A stretch of 64,000 nt of DNA from Hydra vulgaris (taxonomy: Eukaryota > Cnidaria > Hydrozoa > Anthoathecata > Hydridae), in the NCBI RefSeq assembly GCF_038396675.1, contig NC_088930.1:33000001-33064000 (forward strand), in the 5' to 3' direction. Under the pieces are notes generated by a model. It was not told the origin of the DNA, searched no databases, and was given only the letters and a program-made list of their open reading frames with translations. A program made the translations under genes and the position numbers. Below, one piece after another: positions 26,151-37,104 of this stretch. Each line of letters starts with the position of its first letter. The stretch's first letter is position 1.

Positions 26151-26660
26151 CTCTTAACTATCTGATATAAGCATTTTAAAAATTCATAATTTCAAGGTTT
26201 TTAAGAATATAAACCTTACAAAGTTAATCAAGTTTGGATTCTTTTTGATCAAATAGGTATCGTTTGTATCGTTTAAAGGAAATAGTAGGGTGAGCCAAGG
26301 ATGTCCCATTTCCGCAAAATTTTCGAATTAACACACCTACTTTTAAATTGAGCTTAAGAATAAAATAATGTTTACCAAGTATTTGTAAAACTTATAAAAA
26401 TTTAAGGGTCGCCTCACTCAGAAAAAGTTGAAAATTCTTTTTTACCGGTTTTTTTGAGTACTTTTGCTTAAAATGTTAGCCATAATATTCCTAAACGACT
26501 TCAACTTTTCACAAAACATTATCGCATTTATATTATATAAAAAGTTCAACATAAAAAAGAATTAATTTAAGAGTCCCCCGATTAACTTCTGTTAATGTAA
26601 GATTGATACAATTAGCACTGTTTTTGAAAAAAATAATCAAATATTCATTAAACTTTCTTT

Positions 26661-27840
26661 TCATCCTTGAAGAGAAGCTCGTTTGCGATGGTCCTCCACT
26701 ATTTGAAGTAGTATTTGAAGCTGCGCATGGTCTTTGACTTTATTTTTAAAATCTTTTATAAGTTTTACACCTCTCTCGGTGCAGTCATTCACAGCTTGAC
26801 AGCTTAATAACATTTCCACATAGTAGTAATCTTTCATCTGCATCCAGTGCTCTACAGGCAATTGCATCCAATCAACTTGGTTTGCAGTCATCTTTGTTAA
26901 GTTGAATAGTCACCAGGAACGTTGACCAGTTAAAGAAACAAAGGAAGGGATGTTATCACCATTAACTTTCGGGAAAGTCGGTTTTCCAGGTTTCATTTCT
27001 TCACTTCTTTAGGTGTTGTACAACTTCAATGCCATAGGAGGTCTTTCAATTAGCAAAATGTACTCATTAAACATTGCAAAGATAACTAACTCTTCAGTTA
27101 AATACCAAAGGTGTCTGTTGCGAGACTGAATGGCTGAATTAGAAGCAATTTTGTCTGTATCACGGTACCACTGCACTTCGGTGATGTACTGGCAATCAAC
27201 TTTTGGTGCAATAACTGAGATGCGACTTTGTAAAAAAGCTTTTGCGTGAAACAGAGCGATAAAATTAGCTATTCTTTTCAATTTATGACGTTGATCCTGG
27301 TGGAGCAACGCAATCTGTTGATCAAACATGACAAGTTTCAAAAAGTACAGTTCATTCTGTATAAATCTTGCACAATGATGCGCACCCGGTTTTTTGATTT
27401 TACCTTTTAGAAAGTCACCTCCAAGATAATGAACTGTCAGTTCAATCAATTTTTGATAATGGGCCCTTGGAAAGATATTTTCCTCAAAGCACCTACTAGC
27501 CCAGTTCAGAAAAAGTGTTGCCTGGCGATAAAGATGATAATTTTTTTCCGGCCATTCAAATTTTGCTTTACCTGTAGGCTCGGGAGAAATAGAATCCCAG
27601 ATATCTTGAAGCATTTTCAAAATTGGTATGATAGGTCCGTTATGACTTCCATTAACTCCATCCCAGACGTGACGAATATGCAGTTCATAAACATGATGAC
27701 GACAAGTTGTCCACAACAATGCATGACCTACTTCTTTTTTAACAAGTGCTGCACTTCCAGCTTTCCATCCAGTGTTACTAGAAGTGTCAAAAACTAAAGC
27801 AACCAAATCATCTAACAGTTTCCAGGAAAAAAAACACTAA
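26661..27840 (-). pseudogene. transposase-like gene of the 3.45-kb element, broken
   Basis: The frame 27840-27009 (about 270 residues) carries LLDDLVALVFDTSSNTGW, where the aspartate sits in a strand typical of RNase H-fold transposases. Then come TCRHHVYELHIRHVW, HYLGGDFLKG, KKPGAHHCARF and SRNRHLWYLTEELVIFAMF. After two in-frame stops (about 27000 and 26915) it resumes and ends with AVNDCTERGVKLIKDF and LLQIVEDHRKR. I recognise this order from an unannotated multicopy animal family that resembles hAT transposases in general layout. The superfamily is not certain, and the TA target site would be unusual for hAT. The N-terminal part was not found upstream of 27840. Confidence 0.6.
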
Positions 27841-27993
27841 ATTAAGACATCTTTTTGGGCATAACCAATAGAGTTAATAATTATATGGATTTCTAGAACT
27901 AGAATTTCTACCCATAACCCATCCCAACCACCCATGACCCATCCCAACCACTAGAGAGCAGCAACATGCTCCTCTTTTTATCCTACATACAAA

Positions 27994-28126
27994 AAATGTT
28001 TTTAAATATTTTAAATGTTTTTAAATATTTTAAATGTTTTTAAATATTTTAAATGTTTTTAAATATTTTAAATGTTTTTAAATATTTTAAACGTTTTTAA
28101 ATATTTTAAATGTTTTTAAATATTTT
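27994..28126. repeat. 19-bp tandem repeat, seven copies
   Basis: The unit AAATGTTTTTAAATATTTT is repeated head to tail with rare substitutions. It lies inside the 3.45-kb element, upstream of the broken gene. Confidence 0.9.
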
Positions 28127-28689
28127 AGCATTTTTCAATATTTCCATTTCCAAACACTTAAAACAGTAAGCAAGTAATAAATTAATCATTCATTTACCAG
28201 TAAGTGACAAAACAAGTTTTGAATCCAAGTGACCGGACGGATGAAGTGCGCTTTTCCTGATATTTCTCCCTTATTTTTCGTGTTCTTTCCTACGGTTACG
28301 GTGAACTGATGATTGCGAGATTAGAAAATGATGTAACGAAACATCGCAAACATTGATGAATTTTGCTTCATCAACCATTTGATCTCTTACGCTGAGGCCT
28401 TATTGGTCGGAGACATTAGTGAATGATTTTTTTAACGTTGTAGGATTGTTTTGAATAGCAACGGTTGACAATCTGTACTAGGTTTTGGTAGTTTACGAGA
28501 ACATAGATCCATTTTTGTGGTTACCACAGAAAGAACACAGTACAGGCAGCAGTAGAAGCCCGTAACTAAGTTACTTACTAATTGAGATACCGTTTAACAA
28601 AACTTTACTGAAAGTAAAAAAAGCAACTTTTTTAAGCCTAGCAATTACAAAAATTTTAATTGCTTGTGTATTAATTATTTAAAACTTTA

Positions 28690-28855
28690 AGGGTGGAATG
28701 CAAGAAGCGAACTTGAGTCAAGTTCGACTTGAACTTTACATTGTAACCAATAGCGGCAGAGTATTTTATGAGGGGAAAACCCATATTGCCGCTATTGGTT
28801 ACAATGTAAAGTTCAAGTCGAACTTGACTCAAGTTTGCTTCTTGCATTCCACCCT
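28690..28855. mobile_element. hairpin miniature element, 69-bp arms
   Basis: The arms at 28690-28758 and 28787-28855 are reverse complements with about one mismatch and enclose a 28-bp loop. The outer ends are AGGGTGGAATGC and GCATTCCACCCT, so the GGGTG...CACCC terminus is shared with the host element. The 78-codon frame across it is an artefact of the palindrome. Confidence 0.85.
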
Positions 28856-29738
28856 AAGTCTAATCTCTTGGGAACTCTATTTTAGAAAATATTTCCTAAT
28901 CTTAATTCGTATATTAAACTTACTTATTACATAATTAATATTACTGTAAACACAAAAAGCTTAAAGTAAATAAAACATTTAAAACACTAATTTATTAAAA
29001 CCACTATTTAATCAAATTAAATTATTGATTATGTCCAAATCTTATTATTTAATAATACTAATATTAAAACTAAACAATAATAATGTTAATGTTAAAATGT
29101 TAAAAATTTTATTATTAAACTTACTACTAAAACAAAAAACTTAAAACAACTTAAACTTACAAAATTATGTACTGACCACGCTGCTAAAGAAACAACATGA
29201 AAATAAATTTCCCTTACACTGAGCGTCCATTTTAGACGCGAACATCGTTTTAGAATAATTAATTGGCTAAAATAGGACAACCAAACTTGTTTATTTTGAC
29301 ACATAAGTTTCTATTATATATAATGTTTTATGAATACATTTTCATAATGTCCCATATTTAGGCCTTTACGGTTAATGACTACTTTCTGACGTTGCCAAAT
29401 TATAAAACCACTTGACTATTTAATTGAGGGGGAGGGGGGGGGGGTCCTTCAATTAGTTTTTTAAAGTCAAATTTTTTATACAGTATAAATAAGATAGTAA
29501 ATTATACTGTGTGAAAAGCTGAAGTTGTTACGGAATATATTTGTTAACATTTTAAACAAAAATATTCCTAAAAGATGGTAAAAAAGAATTTACTCAACTT
29601 TTTCTAAGCAGGGGGACCCTTAAAGTTTTGTATATTTTAAAAATACTTGGTAAATATCATTTTTTTCTTTGCCTAGACTATAAACTCAATTTAAAAGTTG
29701 GTGTGTTAATTCGAAAATTTTGCGGGAATGGAACACCC

Positions 29739-30649
29739 TAAGGTATGTTGTTTTCCACAATAAATAACAGCTTTCATTATACATTTCAAAATTAGTGTAT
29801 TGCATTTGATTCATTCAGCAGGTTCTCTACTTAGTTGACTGTCAACTCTAAGAGAACATTTTCAAGTGTTGATTCAACAGTATGATATTCGTCCAAACAA
29901 CGTTTGTGGATAACTCTATTTTTGTAATAATCTAATTATTCTTTGGGCTTATTCCAATTCCAAAAAAGGGCATATTATCATGGTGAGACAAAAAATAAGA
30001 AATCACTTGAATAGTAGCAACAAATATAAAAAGCAACAATATTAGTCTAAATATTAACACGCTAATTTAATAGCAGTAATAATAGTAGTAGTGTCGTTTT
30101 TAAAGTAGTTTCTAGGTTATTCTACACGCGGATTAGTATTCCAAGTTTTTCAAGAAAGGTCTGCAAGCAAATTAGAGCTGATAATTTTTTAGTTTCAAGA
30201 GGAATTGATGTTGTTCATTGTTTAATTTTACTATAAAATTATAAATAAATGTTTGTTTGTTTTTGATTGTTTGTATTATTCTAATTTTTATAGCCTGTTT
30301 CCTTTTCTTTAAATAAAATAAGACTTTTATTTGTGGACATGTAAGTGTATTTACATAAATTCGCGTATATTTCAGTATAATTTATCTGTATCTATATGTA
30401 TATTTTCTTTTAGATAAAAAAAAATAAGGTATAGAAAATAGTAAAATAGGAAATAGAAAAAATAGTAAAAAATAAAAAAAATTATGTTGGAAGTTGTCAA
30501 AAGAATGTTGTGTTAGGCTTCTTTTTAAGGTATCTGAATATATGTTTAGATTTTTTAATTTGTTCTTAAATGGTTTCATCTATTTTATTACTTTAGATAA
30601 AAATATACTAACTGCCAAAATTTTTTTTAACTTGCAAAATTTTATTACT
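29739..30649. other. AT-rich DNA, no gene recognised
   Basis: The only structure seen is a direct repeat, TTTTATTACTTTAGATAAAA plus ATATACTAAC, at 30582 and 30642. The second copy abuts the LINE fragment that follows. Confidence 0.5.
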
Positions 30650-31460
30650 TTAGATAAAAATATACTAACTTGCCAAAATCTTTAAAACACGGAGTTTTTC
30701 CTGAAAACTTAAAATGTGCAAAGGTTACACCAATCTATAAAACAGGTGATCCTTCTGATGTCTCAAACTACAGACCAATCTCAATTCTTACCTGCTTTTC
30801 CAAGATTTTAGAACGTGTTATGTATAACAGACTGTTTTCTTTTTTAACTAATAATAAAATTCTTTACGATAAACAATTTGGGTTTAAATCTGGCCATTCA
30901 ACCGATCATGCATTTCAAAAAATATTGGTCTACTTTACAAAGCTAAGCAGTTATTAAATCAAACCTGTTTAAAATACATTTATTTTTCATTTATTCATAG
31001 CTACCTAAGTTATGCAAACGTTGCCTGGTGTAGCACTAACGTAACTAAAATAAATAAACAATTAATTAAACAAAAGCATGCTTTAAGAATTATTGGAAAT
31101 GTAGATCGTTTCTCACACACTAAACCTCTATTCATTAGATTTAATATTCTCAACGTATTTCAACTAAATCTTTATCAAATTCTTATTTTTATGTTTAAAT
31201 AAAAAAATAGCACCTATTTTATTTAACTCTTTTTTGGAAAAAATATATCATCTATACCCAACACGATTTTCAGAAAACAATTATGTTCAACCTAAAATCT
31301 ATTACTCTGTTACTAAGTTCTCAATTGCTAACAGAGGTCCTAAACTTTGGAACACGCTATTAAATAATGAGTTAAAAACTATTTCTTCTATTAAACAATT
31401 TAAAAACAAACTTAAGCAAAAGCTTTTAGTAAATGACAACGAATTAAAATTTTTCTGAAG
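30650..31460 (+). pseudogene. 5'-truncated, internally deleted LINE reverse transcriptase
   Basis: The first part (30670-30957) reads VTPIYKTGDPSDVSNYRPIS, then CFSKILERVMYNRL and DKQFGFKSGHSTDHA, the RT fingers and palm entry of CR1/L2-type LINEs. Catalytic motifs A to C are then missing. The frame resumes with HSYLSYANVAWCSTN (about 31000-31035) and the C-terminal block RFSENNYVQPKIYYS and NRGPKLWN (31234-31458). The copy is dead. Confidence 0.85.
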
Positions 31461-31869
31461 CCTTTGATTAGGAGTAACCACGTTTGTCTATTTCTTTATA
31501 AATATAGTTTAAATATATATTCCATATTCATTTCAATTTGTACATTATGACGTTGTTTTTTATCTGATATAATAAACTTTACATATATAAAAGACACATT
31601 AAAATGTTTTTAAAAATGTTTTTTTTGTTTGTTTGTTCGTTGTTCGTGTATTATCTGTTATTTTATGATTTAAATTCAAAAGATTTATAAACCTAAAACC
31701 AGTTAGGAAAAAAATAATTCAATTAAAATAATTAATTAAAAAATCTTCGTATACTTTTGGATATATTACACTGTAATATAGCGTAAAATGTTTTTTAGTT
31801 TTTATTTATCGTTATTTTATTTTAACGCAACGTTTTGTTTAACATTTATTTAACGAGTTACTTTGCTTT

Positions 31870-31990
31870 GTAGAACTTGTCTTCTTCTTGTCCCAGCCAT
31901 GTATTTATATATTTGTATTGCATAAACTTGTAAACTTTTCTAATCGGCGAAATACATAATAATAATAAATAATAATAATAAAATAATATA
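31870..31990 (+). repeat. LINE 3' tail with (TAA)n
   Basis: TTCTTCTTGTCCCAGCCATG, followed by a short spacer and (AATAATA)n, resembles the tail region of the LINEs in this window. It may belong to the preceding fragment or to a separate insertion. Confidence 0.5.
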
Positions 31991-32525
31991 GATAAATCCT
32001 AAATTAAATTGTTAGAGGTTTTTGTTTTAAATAATAATTGTAATAAATTGTTTTAATTTTTGTTTATTAATTTTTGACCTCAATGGTAAACCAGTGGTTA
32101 AGTTAATGAGTTAAATTGTAGAGGTTTATATATCATATATATTCTAAAGTAATTGCATTTGGTTTTTTTTTAAATACATTGCTTAACATAAGGTATTTTG
32201 ATTTTTCTTTGTTTTTTTTTTTAATCATTTAAATAGTTAAATAAAATTGTTTTATAATCATTTAAATAGTTAAATAAAATTGTTTTATTGTGTTTTTGTT
32301 TTTATTACCAAATAATATCTTTGTAATAAGGATTGCAGGTTTTTGTTGATTTTTACTTGAACATTGTTATTTATCTTTTGTAGATATGTTTACCACTTTA
32401 GACTATTAATATTTTGATATTTTTATTTAATTTTTTTTTCTGTTTTTTTTTGGATGGAATATTAGGCTTAAATAAGTTATTAGAAGAAATACTACCAACT
32501 TAAAAATAATTGATAATTTATTGAA
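31991..32525. other. AT-rich DNA, nothing recognised
   Basis: A 35-bp direct repeat containing ATCATTTAAATAGTTAAATA occurs twice at 32223-32290. No gene was seen. Confidence 0.5.
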
Positions 32526-33095
32526 ATGATTAGAACTAGGCAAGCTGAAATTAATTGTCATCAAAATATAAGAAATGCTGCTTGGTAAGAAGAAATTAAT
32601 TTATACCTAAATTAATATATCATGGTTAGACGAGTTAAAAGTAACTATCACATAAATAAAAGAGAGCCAGATGAGATAAATCATCTTCAAAATGTACGAA
32701 ATGCTGCTAGACAATCAGAATATATTGTATAGCAAGAAGTGATACTATTCTAGATTATAATTATTTAGGAGAAACGAGCCAGATCTGTCAGCATTGCTGT
32801 GCTTAAAAATTTCTTTATGAAACACATTTTTTATGTTGCCATAATAGAAAGGTAGTTTTGCTTCCATTTTCACTATTTCTGCAAGATTTGCAGGAAGTTA
32901 TATCATAATTCCAATATCAATTTTTTAAAATATATTAGAATTTAATATGCCTGTCTTTATTTTGTATTATTTACTGATAATGTGGTTTAACCTATTAATC
33001 GTAGGCCACCATGTTTTAAAATATGTGGTCAAGTTTTTCATTGTGTAGGTAATCTTAGGCCAGATCAAGTTATTCCCCAACATTATCAACTGTCT
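32526..33095 (+). pseudogene. Helitron replicase-helicase N-terminal region (left part)
   Basis: Broken plus-strand frames give basic repeats such as REPDEINHLQNVRNAARQSE. A cysteine cluster follows (LGETSQICQHCCA, then CCHNRKVVLP near 32855), then RRPPCFKICGQVFHCVGNLR (about 33000-33060) and PQHYQL. This matches the Helitron-like N-terminal domain, where a zinc-binding region precedes GPY.FRI.GQ.YH..G. Several stops and shifts are present. The frame stops at the CAGTAGGCAC element and resumes at 37105. Confidence 0.75.
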
Positions 33096-33524
33096 CAGTA
33101 GGCACAGCGACGTGACAAAAACGTAAATTTCACGTTACTTTGGCACGTGATATTTAGGAGACTTTTTGGTCCCCATGAAATGACCAATTCACGTGATTTA
33201 TGGACGTGTTTTTCACGTTACTTTTGGCACGTGATATTTAGGTGACTTTTTGGTCCCCATGAACTGTCTAAAAGACGTGCTTTTTACGTTAATTTTGGCA
33301 CGTAATTTTTAAGCAATAATTGTGGTTTATAAAAACGAAGTGTTTGAAAAAACACATCGTTGAGGAAATATTTAAAACGTATTAAATTACATGGTTTTAT
33401 TAGTCTGTATATTAGTTCTTGACATAAACATTTTGAATTTGCAATTAAAGCTGCACTTTTGTTAAAATATCCTCCTTATATCCAATAAGTAATGAGTACA
33501 AAGTCATAGATCTGCAACTTACGA

Positions 33525-33680
33525 AGAGCACGCTTCGATCCACAAAGAGCACACTTCAAACTTAATCTAACAAATCAGTCGATATATTCTCCCATAAAAG
33601 CACGCTTCAAACATAATCTAACGAATCAGTCGATATTTTCTCCTATAAGAATACGCATCAAACTTTATCTAATGGATCAG
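33525..33680. repeat. tandem repeat of about 58 bp in the CAGTAGGCAC element
   Basis: Three degenerate units contain AGCACGCTTC, then AATCTAACGAATCAGTCGAT and TTCTCC. A fourth relative lies at 35800-35830, next to the internal right-end copy. Confidence 0.7.
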
Positions 33681-33771
33681 ATTTAGCTGAAAAGAAACGA
33701 ATAAAATCTTAAATAATAATATGATTATTTAATAATTATCTTAAATCACAAACTATTAAAACAAATCTTAC

Positions 33772-33857
33772 TTGGTAAGTTGCCAACCATTTTGGCAACA
33801 AGATTTTCTAGTCGTTTTCTTTTATCTAAATCATTAAATAATTTTAAGAAAACAATA
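33772..33857 (-). CDS. candidate exon of unknown gene in the CAGTAGGCAC element (c)
   Basis: The exon reads IVFLKLFNDLDKRKRLEN and LVAKMVGNLP, between an acceptor ATGTAG (before 33857) and a donor A|GTAAGA (after 33772). It enters in phase 2, matching the donor of the candidate exon at 34128. It leaves in phase 1. A diverged second copy with a frameshift lies near 35945-36030. No family was recognised. Confidence 0.4.
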
Positions 33858-34127
33858 CTACATACAATGTAGAAAAATAAAAAAAGTCATTTGCCTTCTA
33901 ATTTTATACTCTTATTGCTAAAAAATAAATGAGGATTTAATAAAAAAAGACATAACAAAAAAGTCGACAGATAAATAAAAAAAAGAAGTACAAAATAATA
34001 AATACAAGTCTAAAAAAATTTTGTTTATCTATATATATTTATATCTAATATCTGTCTATAGATAAATATATATCTATATATAAAGTTAATAATTGTTGTG
34101 CGTGATTAGAAAAAGACCTGTACTCAC

Positions 34128-34321
34128 CTTATGTGATAACATCTGATTAAATAATTTGTTTTCTTTGTTTTCCATCTTCTTATATTTGCACTTGTTTCTG
34201 CATTAAATTGTTCATACATAAACTCACTAGATGCAAAGGTGACAGCCCACGAAGTTGCTTTAAATGAGTAATCTACAAATTTTTGAGCATTAAATGTAAT
34301 TTTAGAATGCACACAGAAAAA
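34128..34321 (-). CDS. candidate exon of unknown gene in the CAGTAGGCAC element (b)
   Basis: This 194-nt exon encodes about 64 residues including SKITFNAQKFVDYSFKATSW and FMYEQFNAETSANIRRWK. The acceptor is TTGTTATAG before 34321 and the donor ATAAG|GTGAGT after 34128. It enters in phase 0 and leaves in phase 2. I see no known domain. The aromatic and basic composition is unlike random AT-rich translation, and phase agreement with its neighbours supports a real gene. Confidence 0.45.
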
Positions 34322-34922
34322 CTATAACAATTTTTAAAAATGTAATAAACACCACATAACCACACAACATTATAGTGGGGTATTTATATCATGATTTTCC
34401 TACCCATGGTGAAATTTTCATCTTGAGGCTCCTTTTGCTGTGGAAACATTCACCACAGCTAAGGAGCCTTATCTACCCCTAATTATATATAATATATTAA
34501 GTATAAAACTAAAAGTATGTATAATAAAGTATTGTCAAATTAGGTCACCAATAAATACCGAGTGCTGAAAATTCAACTCAGAATCAAGTTGCATTCTCCA
34601 ACAAGACATGAACTAAATTAAATTCTTGCTACAGGGTGCGATCACAAAAAAAGACGAAGAGAGAGAAAAGTGAATTTTCTCAAACTTTAAAAGTTAAAAG
34701 GTTATTGTGTCTTATTACAGAATGATATTCCTAGGCAATAACATAACAATACCATTGGATCTTCCTAGTCAATAATATTTTATACAGAACTTATCATTTG
34801 TCATGTAGTTTAATAAATTTAATATTAAATAAGTTATAATAACTTATTTATTATTAAATTAATTACATTGACAAATTTGACAGTCTAAAATATTATATAA
34901 TAGGGTAAAAAAAAAAGTATAC

Positions 34923-34975
34923 CTTGTATTAGGGTTTGATCTTTTGCATGTTGCAATATGAGAATTATCTGCCAT
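34923..34975 (-). CDS. candidate first coding exon, unknown gene in the CAGTAGGCAC element (a)
   Basis: ATG at 34975 starts MADNSHIATCKRSNPNT and runs to a donor ACAAG|GTATAC after 34923, in phase 2. The paralogous position in the right-hand module (about 36735-36790) has a similar donor but no ATG. The exon at 36053-36167 accepts phase 2, but lies upstream of this ATG on the minus strand. The two modules therefore probably carry separate, partly lost exon sets. Confidence 0.35.
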
Positions 34976-35290
34976 AACGTTACACGATTTTGAACTAAGC
35001 TTTGTAATATATTTATTAAACCTAAATTGATAAAACTTAGATATAAAATAATATAATATGTTTAGATAAAATATTATATATGTGACATTTTATATTTGTC
35101 AAAAATGCATTGCGATGTTATAAGATATCTTATACCCTGATACTTTTTTTATTATTATAAAACTACAATACAAAATAATTATACTCTTATAAAAGTATAA
35201 TAAAAAGTAATTACAATAATGAATATATAAACTACATATTTCATATAATCATTATTATAATGATATTATAATGATGATGGGAAAAATTAC

Positions 35291-35425
35291 GGGGAAAATA
35301 TTCTGAACTTTTTCAGGATATTTTTCGCAAACAATTTTCCAAATTTTTTAAATATAATTTATATTTAAAAAATTTGGAAAATTGTTTGCGAAAAATATCC
35401 TGAAAAAGTTCAGAATATTTTCCCC
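35291..35425. repeat. near-perfect palindrome, about 66-bp arms
   Basis: GGGGAAAATATTCTGAAC and the following sequence up to 35356 are mirrored from 35360 to 35425 around a 3-bp centre. It lies between the two duplicated modules of the CAGTAGGCAC element. The 83-codon frame across it is an artefact. Confidence 0.9.
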
Positions 35426-36052
35426 CTAATTTTTCCCTTAATTTTGCATTCAGCCAAGCTGATGACAATAATATATACTTTAACTTGCATGTATGGAAAA
35501 CTTTTTGGATATTTGGAAAAAGATAAATTTCAGAAAAATATCCGGTATTCCGGGAATATCCCAAAAAAAATAATCACTGAAACTCAATTATAAAAAAATA
35601 GTAAATAAAATAAAGAATATCTTTCCAAGTTTCTAATCATAGGTTTTTATAGAGAATAAAAAAAGATCCAAAATACACAATATTTTGGCAATGTAACTTT
35701 CATGCCTCAATTAAGTAAAATTGTAACCTGGACGAGGTCACCTAAAATATACATGATTGAAACGTGAAGAAGGAAACCGGGTAAGAGCATGAATCAAACT
35801 TTATCTAATGAATAAGTCGATATTTTCTCCAATAATAGATAGCGACTCCAAATTTAGCTAAAAAGAAACAAATAAAAACTTTATTAATAATTAGATAATT
35901 ATTAAATAATTATCTAAAATCACATACTTTTAACACAAGTCTTACATGGTGAGTCGCCAACTGTTTTGGCAACAAGATTTTCTGCTATTTCTTTGATCTA
36001 AATCATGAAACAATTTATAAAAAAAGCAATGCTATATTTGAGAGAAACTTAC

Positions 36053-36167
36053 TTTACATATTGGAAGGATGTCAACATTGAAAGATAAGTATAATGCAGT
36101 TTCAAATACAATAGCATCATAATCATCTTTTTGTGGGGAAAACATTGAACAAATCCGCGTTAATAAC
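36053..36167 (-). CDS. candidate exon of unknown gene in the CAGTAGGCAC element (right module)
   Basis: This 115-nt exon encodes LLTRICSMFSPQKDDYDAIV and then FETALYLSFNVDILPICK. The acceptor is ATAATACAG before 36167 (phase 2 in) and the donor AAA|GTAAGT after 36053 (phase 0 out). Phase 0 fits the acceptor at 34321. A preceding open piece (about 36787-36739, donor ACAAG|GTATGC, phase 2) would join it in frame. No known domain was recognised. Confidence 0.45.
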
Positions 36168-37104
36168 CTGTATTATATTGTACATAATAACAATAGCAGT
36201 AAAAGTCATATAATATATACAATAATAATTTCATAAATACAATTCAAATATATATATTAATCATATAATATTTAAATAATATAAAAAAATGAAATAAATA
36301 AGTATTAACATTTTTTTAACAAGTAAAGCGCAAGATCAAGATGTCATATATTACAAAAAGATAAAGTATATAATAATAATATATACATATATCAATAATA
36401 AATAACATAACACATTTGTTTATTGATATTATCTTGGATAAATTCTTTAACCTTGTTGATAAAAACCAAATAATAGAAAGAAAAAAAAATCTATTTTTGA
36501 TTTTTATCTAACCGACTCTTGAGCAATAATGTATGCAGAAGTTCTACAGACATTATTATTGCTCAAGAATTAAGAATAAGTTCTGCTAGAACTTATAATT
36601 TCTCCATGTAGCTTACTTAATTTGATATTAAATTCGTTATAACATAACTTATTTTGTACTAAATTAAGTAAGCAAAATGGACAAATTCGCCAGTCTAAAA
36701 TATTATATCATAAAGTAGAAAAAAAGCATACCTTGTATTTGAGATTAATCTTATTTGTGTGGCAAATAGGGACGCTTGGTACTAATTTATTTAACTTAAT
36801 TTGATGTAATTTGGTTATTAGATATTGCAACTTAAAATATATTTGGATATTTAGTTTATAGTAAAAAAAAAAAGTAAAATAATTAAAACTAATATAATGA
36901 ATACAAAAACTATACTATAAAAAAATAAATAATATAATAAAAAATATAATTTTATATTTCTTATCCAGGTTTTTATTTAGAATAAAAAAAGTTTCGTTAG
37001 ACGGCACGTAACTTTCACGTAACTTTCACGTAAAATAGTAACCTGGACCAAGTCACCTAAAATACACGTGATTGAAGCGTGAATAAAATGTTGCGTGCCT
37101 ACTG

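Larger units (their letters stand above)
26288..29738 (-). mobile_element. 3.45-kb DNA transposon with about 300-bp TIRs and TA target duplication
   Basis: The left end (26288 to about 26585) and the right end (about 29425 to 29738) are inverted copies. GCAAAATTTTCGAATTAACA is identical at both ends, and blocks such as TTACCAAGTAT, GAAAAAGTTGA, AAAATGTTA, CTTTTCACA and GTCCCCC line up in order. The termini are GGGTG and CACCC, flanked on both sides by TA. The interior holds the transposase-like pseudogene (26661-27840, minus), a 19-bp minisatellite and a 165-bp hairpin element. The right arm contains a G-run (29428-29444). A possible first exon with a donor-like AGT|GTAAGG lies near 29220 on the minus strand. 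Confidence 0.8.
33096..37104 (-). mobile_element. 4.0-kb element with CAGTAGGCAC termini, inserted in the Helitron
   Basis: The left end CAGTAGGCAC and the right end GTGCCTACTG are exact reverse complements. Subterminal blocks repeat CACGTGATATTTAGGTGAC and TTTCACGTTACTTTTGGCAC (33120-33310) and appear inverted at 36995-37090. A right-end-like block is also present internally at 35690-35770. Large segments are directly duplicated inside: AAGAAACRAATAAAA...GGCAACAAGATTTTCT at 33690-33810 and 35855-35985, and CAGTCTAAAATATTATAT...CCTTGTATT at 34880-34930 and 36690-36740. The target site is not certain; GT flanks both ends. A spliced minus-strand gene appears to lie within. The superfamily was not recognised. 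Confidence 0.75.

Noticed and set aside
28698-28934. 78-codon plus-strand frame
   Set aside because: It lies across a perfect hairpin and reads into AT-rich flank; there is no family resemblance.
29428-29444. G-quadruplex
   Set aside because: It is a single G-run with one A interruption inside a transposon arm; four separate G-tracts are not clearly present.
33120-33310. CACGTG E-box cluster as an enhancer
   Set aside because: The motifs are part of subterminal repeats of a mobile element and recur inverted at its other end.
35313-35564. 83-codon minus-strand frame
   Set aside because: Most of it is the two arms of a palindrome, which explains the self-similar peptide.
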